In this document: piece by piece, positions 60,621-64,000 of the stretch
How the letters are laid out: every line of letters starts with the position of its first letter
Position numbering within the stretch: position 1 is the first letter of the stretch
Notes under the pieces: model-generated
The model's database searches: none
What the model was told of the DNA's origin: nothing
Seen by the model: only the letters and a program-made list of their open reading frames with translations
Program-made: the position numbers and the translations under genes
Origin: Periplaneta americana
Lineage: Eukaryota; Arthropoda; Insecta; Blattodea; Blattidae
Direction: 5' to 3'
Assembly (NCBI RefSeq): GCF_040183065.1
Contig: NC_091120.1
Coordinates: forward strand, 72,690,708 to 72,754,707
DNA: 64,000 nucleotides

Positions 60621-60687
60621 TGTATTTTACGCAAACCATCTCAAAGGCAGTATTATTTCAATTTTCAAGAGTCCACAAAATATGTAG

Positions 60688-60728
60688 GTACATTGCCCTT
60701 GGCAATGAGGGTAAGCTTACTTGCCATA
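60688..60728 (+). repeat. 41-bp direct repeat, left copy
   Basis: Identical to 63564-63604. It starts GTACATTGCCCTTGGCAATG and ends AGCTTACTTGCCATA. The inner 35 bases are flanked by TATGTAGGTAC on both sides (60681-60691, 60726-60736). Confidence 0.88.
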
Positions 60729-60866
60729 TGTAGGTACACCTGTCAAAAAAAAAGTGGCCGCACTCGTGAACAGCGAATATTTTCAAAGTCCACTTCGGGT
60801 CGCGGCGATGTTACACGATGCATGTGCTTGTACAAGCAGTTCCCGAACTATGAAAGTGTTCCCTGT

Positions 60867-60935
60867 CTGCGCCTCGTAGGCCAGCGGTAGAGTGCTTGTT
60901 TAATTATTCAAAGGTTGTGGGTTCGGGCCTTCTTC
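60867..60935 (+). repeat. tRNA-like SINE head
   Basis: A-box region TAGGCCAGCGGTAGAGTG and B-box region GGTTCGGGCC, spaced as in tRNA genes. The acceptor stem does not pair, so it is a pseudo-tRNA. Confidence 0.6.
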
Positions 60936-60949
60936 AAGTTTTCATTTTA

Positions 60950-62015
60950 TTTTTTAATCGTTCTTTAGCGATGTAAATGCTATTCAAATTATCATTTATA
61001 TCCAGTTATCGTTCTTTATGGATATCACGTTATTTATATTTTGTTATCGTTCTTTAGAGATATGAATAAAATTCAAGTCATCATTTGTATTCTGTTATCG
61101 TTTTATAACGATATGAATAACAATTATTATTATTGTAACTCCAATGATGGTTAGCCCTATTTTACATATGTATGTTAGGGCTATAGTTTCATACACAAAA
61201 AAGATAAGCATAAAGAGAAATAGAAAAGAAAATTAATTAAATTAGCTTACGCGATGTAAAGAAAACATAAACAAACCGTAAATTAGGCATTGCGATTGCA
61301 AAATAAATATCAGGTATCAATTTGAAACACACATACGTAACACTTCTATAACACAAATACGCAGCTTTCCGTACCATACATCATAAATTAATACACAATA
61401 GTCACACAAACACAATCAAACTATAATTACGATATTGCGACGACATCAAGCATCACATAACTGACTCACATACATAACAAATCAAGCATCCGTTACAACA
61501 CATACACTTCAACATAGTAACCACACTTTTAAAAGTTACAAATTTGGCTCCAAGAAGAATAAATAGGACACTGTTACCAATTACTATTCTTCTACAATTT
61601 CTTAAATACATCTGTAATAAATCTGTGAAATTCCGATATGAATAATATTCACGCTTTTTTATATTGTTATCGTTCTTTAGCGATATTGATAATATTCAAG
61701 TTATCATTTATATTCTGTTTTCCTTCATTAGCATTATAAAATAATATTCAAGTTATTTATATTGTTATGGTTCTTTCGAAATATAAATAATCTGTATTTT
61801 ATGTAAGTAATTATTATAACACAAATAACCATCTTTCTTCGTAAAATAGGTTATTTAATTTAGATAATTAAATACGTATTATATAATATCTTATATTAAT
61901 TAAACAAACCGATATTTATCATTTATATTCTGTTATCGTTCTTTAGTGATACTGTATAAATAATATTCAAGTCATTTATATTGTAATCGTTCTTTAGCGA
62001 TATAAATAACATAAA
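60950..62015 (+). repeat. Clusters of a degenerate 50-bp repeat
   Basis: The core TTATCGTTCTTTAGCGATAT recurs, with changes, at about 60957, 61006, 61045, 61096, 61668, 61718, 61764, 61932 and 61985. Spacers hold AATATTCAAGTTATCATTTA. The gap at 61130-61640 holds unrelated AC-rich DNA and a small hairpin (TAGCCCTA/TAGGGCTA, about 61154-61183). Confidence 0.75.
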
Positions 62016-62104
62016 TTTAATATTAGGTTTGGAAAAATCCAGTTGCATAATACTGCTATTAGTTTTTCTTTTTGTAGTATTACATTATACTATCTTGAAC
62101 CACA

Positions 62105-62190
62105 ATAAAATGAAAAGGAGTAACGAGGAATTGAACCTGAGACGTTGACATCTAAATTTCGACGTTCGTCCGCTGAGCTACGAGGGCAAA
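62105..62190 (-). repeat. tRNA-like SINE head, opposite strand
   Basis: The minus strand reads GCCCTCGTAGCTCAGCGGAC, then CAGGTTCAATTCCTCG as B box. It faces the plus-strand head at 60.9 kb across the 50-bp repeat clusters. Confidence 0.65.
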
Positions 62191-62519
62191 AGTGTGGAAA
62201 CATTTTCGGAAAAATTGGCCCAATCACACTCTAAGATTTTCTGATGATTCGTAGAAGCTAGTCCAGGATGCGGGGGGCAAAGGCTAATTGAGATTTCCCG
62301 GTCTCTGATCGGGTCAAACATCCTGATCGAATTAATATTTAACCCTTGCCGTGACTTTCGGTGAAGTCCGGAGGGCCCAATTAGTCAAATCCACTCTCCT
62401 CATCTCCACGCTTGGGTCCCCTGGAATTTAATAAGATGCGAAAGAGATAGTGGTATGCGGAAAGCAACGGGATGTTACCGCATTTAGGCCTATCCTTCCC
62501 AAGAAAAACTGCAAACATG
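62191..62519. other. Nothing recognised
   Basis: No supported feature. Confidence 0.4.
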
Positions 62520-62962
62520 AACAAAGGAAGCTTTTAATAGAAGAAGAAGGATATTCTGCGGACCTCTGGAAAAAGAACTAAGGAAGAGACTAGTGAAGTG
62601 CTTTGTGTGGAGTGTGGCATTGTATGGGGAAGGAACATGGACATAACGACGAAATGAAGAGAAACGAATTGAAGCATTTGAAATGTGGATGTGGTGAAGA
62701 ACGGTGCGTGTGAAGTGGACAGATAGAATAAGAAATAAAATTGCGTTTGAAAAAGTGAGTGAAGAAAGAATGATGCTGAAACTGATTAGAAAGAGAAAAA
62801 GGAATTATTTGGGTCTCTGGTTGAAAAGAATAATAGACGACATTAGGATATGTGGATCATATGCGGAGACTAAGAGGAAGGCAGAAAATAGGAAAGATTG
62901 GAGATTGCTGGGTTTGCAATGAAAGACTTGCCCATGGACAGAACACTTATGTATGTATGTTC
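62520..62962 (+). pseudogene. LINE family A ORF2 C-terminal fragment with (TATG)n tail
   Basis: It reads RRIFCGPLEKELRKRLVKC, FVWSVALYG, then VRVKWTDRIRNKIAFEKV, RMMLKLIRKRKRNYLGLW, and ENRKDWRLLGLQ with a stop. About 20 residues present in the other copies (the NCLLKDALEGMVNGRR region) are deleted before RIIDDIRICG. The tail is TTATGTATGTATG. Confidence 0.8.
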
Positions 62963-63339
62963 AGAATGCCTGGAATATCGTGTCTAAGAACAGTCGCTAT
63001 TTGCAAAGACTAGTCAATTCCATGCCCATTCGACTCCAAGATGATCGAGATAAGAGGAAGATAGACTAAATATTGAATTGTGGCTTTTTGTTTTGTTTTT
63101 TGAACGCTTAATTGTTTGAATGTTTTAAGGCCGACGCCAGTAAATTAGTTTTGTTTATGCCACGAAAGATATTTTATTGAGAATAAAATCTTTTTTCTTT
63201 CCATTTGCAGCCACAATATCATAATGATAAAGTCATGGCATAATATATTAATAAACCTGATGTTAATTACTAAAATAATCGTAAAAGAGAAAGGAGCCAT
63301 TATGTATAGTTTGTGTCTCTCAAAAACAGAACAAAAAAG
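62963..63339. other. Nothing recognised
   Basis: No supported feature. Confidence 0.4.
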
Positions 63340-63423
63340 AACATAAAAAGCACGAGGTTGTAGTCGAACGCAGGACCTCATGAATAAGAGGCCTGAACGC
63401 TACCATTACGCTATCGAATCACA
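63340..63423 (-). repeat. tRNA-like SINE head
   Basis: The minus strand reads GATTCGATAGCGTAATGGTA in A-box position and GCGTTCGACTAC in B-box position, with an anticodon-like arm around CTTATTCATGAG. The acceptor ends do not match. Confidence 0.6.
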
Positions 63424-63563
63424 GAGAGAATACTTCAATTATAACTGTAGATATCAGGCAACGTGGTCCAACAACATGTAACATCGCCTGTCTCCGAATT
63501 ATAGCGAAGATACCCGAAGGGAACATTGTTTCAGGAGAGCGGCCAATTTTTCTTTTGACAGCT

Positions 63564-63604
63564 GTACATTGCCCTTGGCAATGAGGGTAAGCTTACTTGC
63601 CATA
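63564..63604 (+). repeat. 41-bp direct repeat, right copy
   Basis: Exact match to 60688-60728. Just upstream, GAGCGGCCAATTTTTCTTTTG resembles in complement the DNA that follows the left copy (CAAAAAAAAAGTGGCCGC). Confidence 0.88.
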
Positions 63605-64000
63605 ATTGCTTTCTTCAGTTCATAAAACTATAAGAATGTTCTCTTAAAGAGAAGTGAATATAACTCCAGCAATTCTCTGTTATACTTCGGCCTAGCCGGT
63701 TATCCAACACGGGCCGCCTGAATGAAAGACCAGCGCGCTAGCGATTATAGGACAAAAGCGGAGAACAGCTTTGCATGTAGGCTACTGTTTTGAAGCATTT
63801 ATATTGCAGAGTAAATTTTAGGCTACATCTCGAATGTTGACTCCAAAACAAGCAATGTGTTGTGGTGGGGAGAAGGGATACTACGATGCTTTCCGCTAGA
63901 AACCGACACTAGCTTTCAAGTCGCAATCTGTGAGAGAGTGAGTGACTGCAGAGGAACTACATACATCCGAGGTGAAGTACAGCAACATTTTTATATACCA
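63605..64000. other. Nothing certain; possible decayed tRNA-like block
   Basis: 63690-63750 (GGGCCGCCTGAATGAAAGACC..GCGCTAGCG) looks like a minus-strand SINE head without a clean B box. Confidence 0.3.

Noticed and set aside
60567..60890. 107-residue frame with a tyrosine run
   Set aside because: It starts in an ATT array and runs through repeats; no motif.
60688..63604. LTR pair made by the 41-bp direct repeats
   Set aside because: Too short, lacks TG..CA ends, and the interval holds no LTR-element genes.

Overview
The window is eukaryotic nuclear DNA from an insect, and I think a cockroach or termite relative (Blattodea; Periplaneta-like). The reasons are AT-rich sequence, spliced host exons with GT/AG borders, TTAGG-type degenerate repeats, and many tRNA-headed SINEs ending in the tail GTTATTTAACGACGCTGTAT, which I associate with cockroach genomes. 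That placement is from memory, not from a search. No operons, CRISPR arrays, phage or complete RNA genes are visible.

Only one host gene is supported. It has five coding exons (4604-4708, 32714-32792, 38853-38938, 39020-39170, 43686-43834) separated by introns of about 28.0, 6.1, 0.08 and 4.5 kb. Splicing them in phase gives one 189-residue, four-helix membrane protein with a cysteine-rich N-terminus and a charged C-terminal tail. It resembles the insect tetraspan proteins annotated as DUF4728 or LAPTM-like. The two large introns and both flanks are almost wholly old mobile elements.

Region by region: 1-4.6 kb holds a broken Harbinger-type transposase, a near-perfect 36-bp hairpin and two fold-back MITEs. 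Intron 1 (4.7-32.7 kb) holds LINE 3' ends, a TTAA-flanked MITE with a paralogous empty site, a SINE at 12.6-14.9 kb hit in turn by a Harbinger-like MITE, a hAT and a LINE, a CR1-like LINE with its reverse transcriptase, and two hAT MITEs with 8-bp target duplications. Intron 2 (32.8-38.9 kb) holds a mariner-type MITE inside a fold-back MITE and a LINE RNase H ORF. Intron 4 (39.2-43.7 kb) holds a TTAA fold-back element, a broken DUF7869-like transposon gene and a Penelope-like GIY-YIG fragment.

Downstream (44-64 kb) are a MULE-like MITE with a 9-bp duplication, an RNase H-bearing LINE end, several SINEs with clean target duplications, hAT remains, a broken transposon gene of the SDG/QYKN kind, and a 3.8-kb TIR element carrying a second DUF7869-like relic. 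A hAT transposase gene with an uninterrupted 494-codon reading frame sits inside that element. The last 4 kb hold converging tRNA-like heads around a degenerate 50-bp repeat and a 41-bp direct repeat. The best results are insertion histories that can be read directly from the sequence, because nested copies or second copies preserve the empty target sites.
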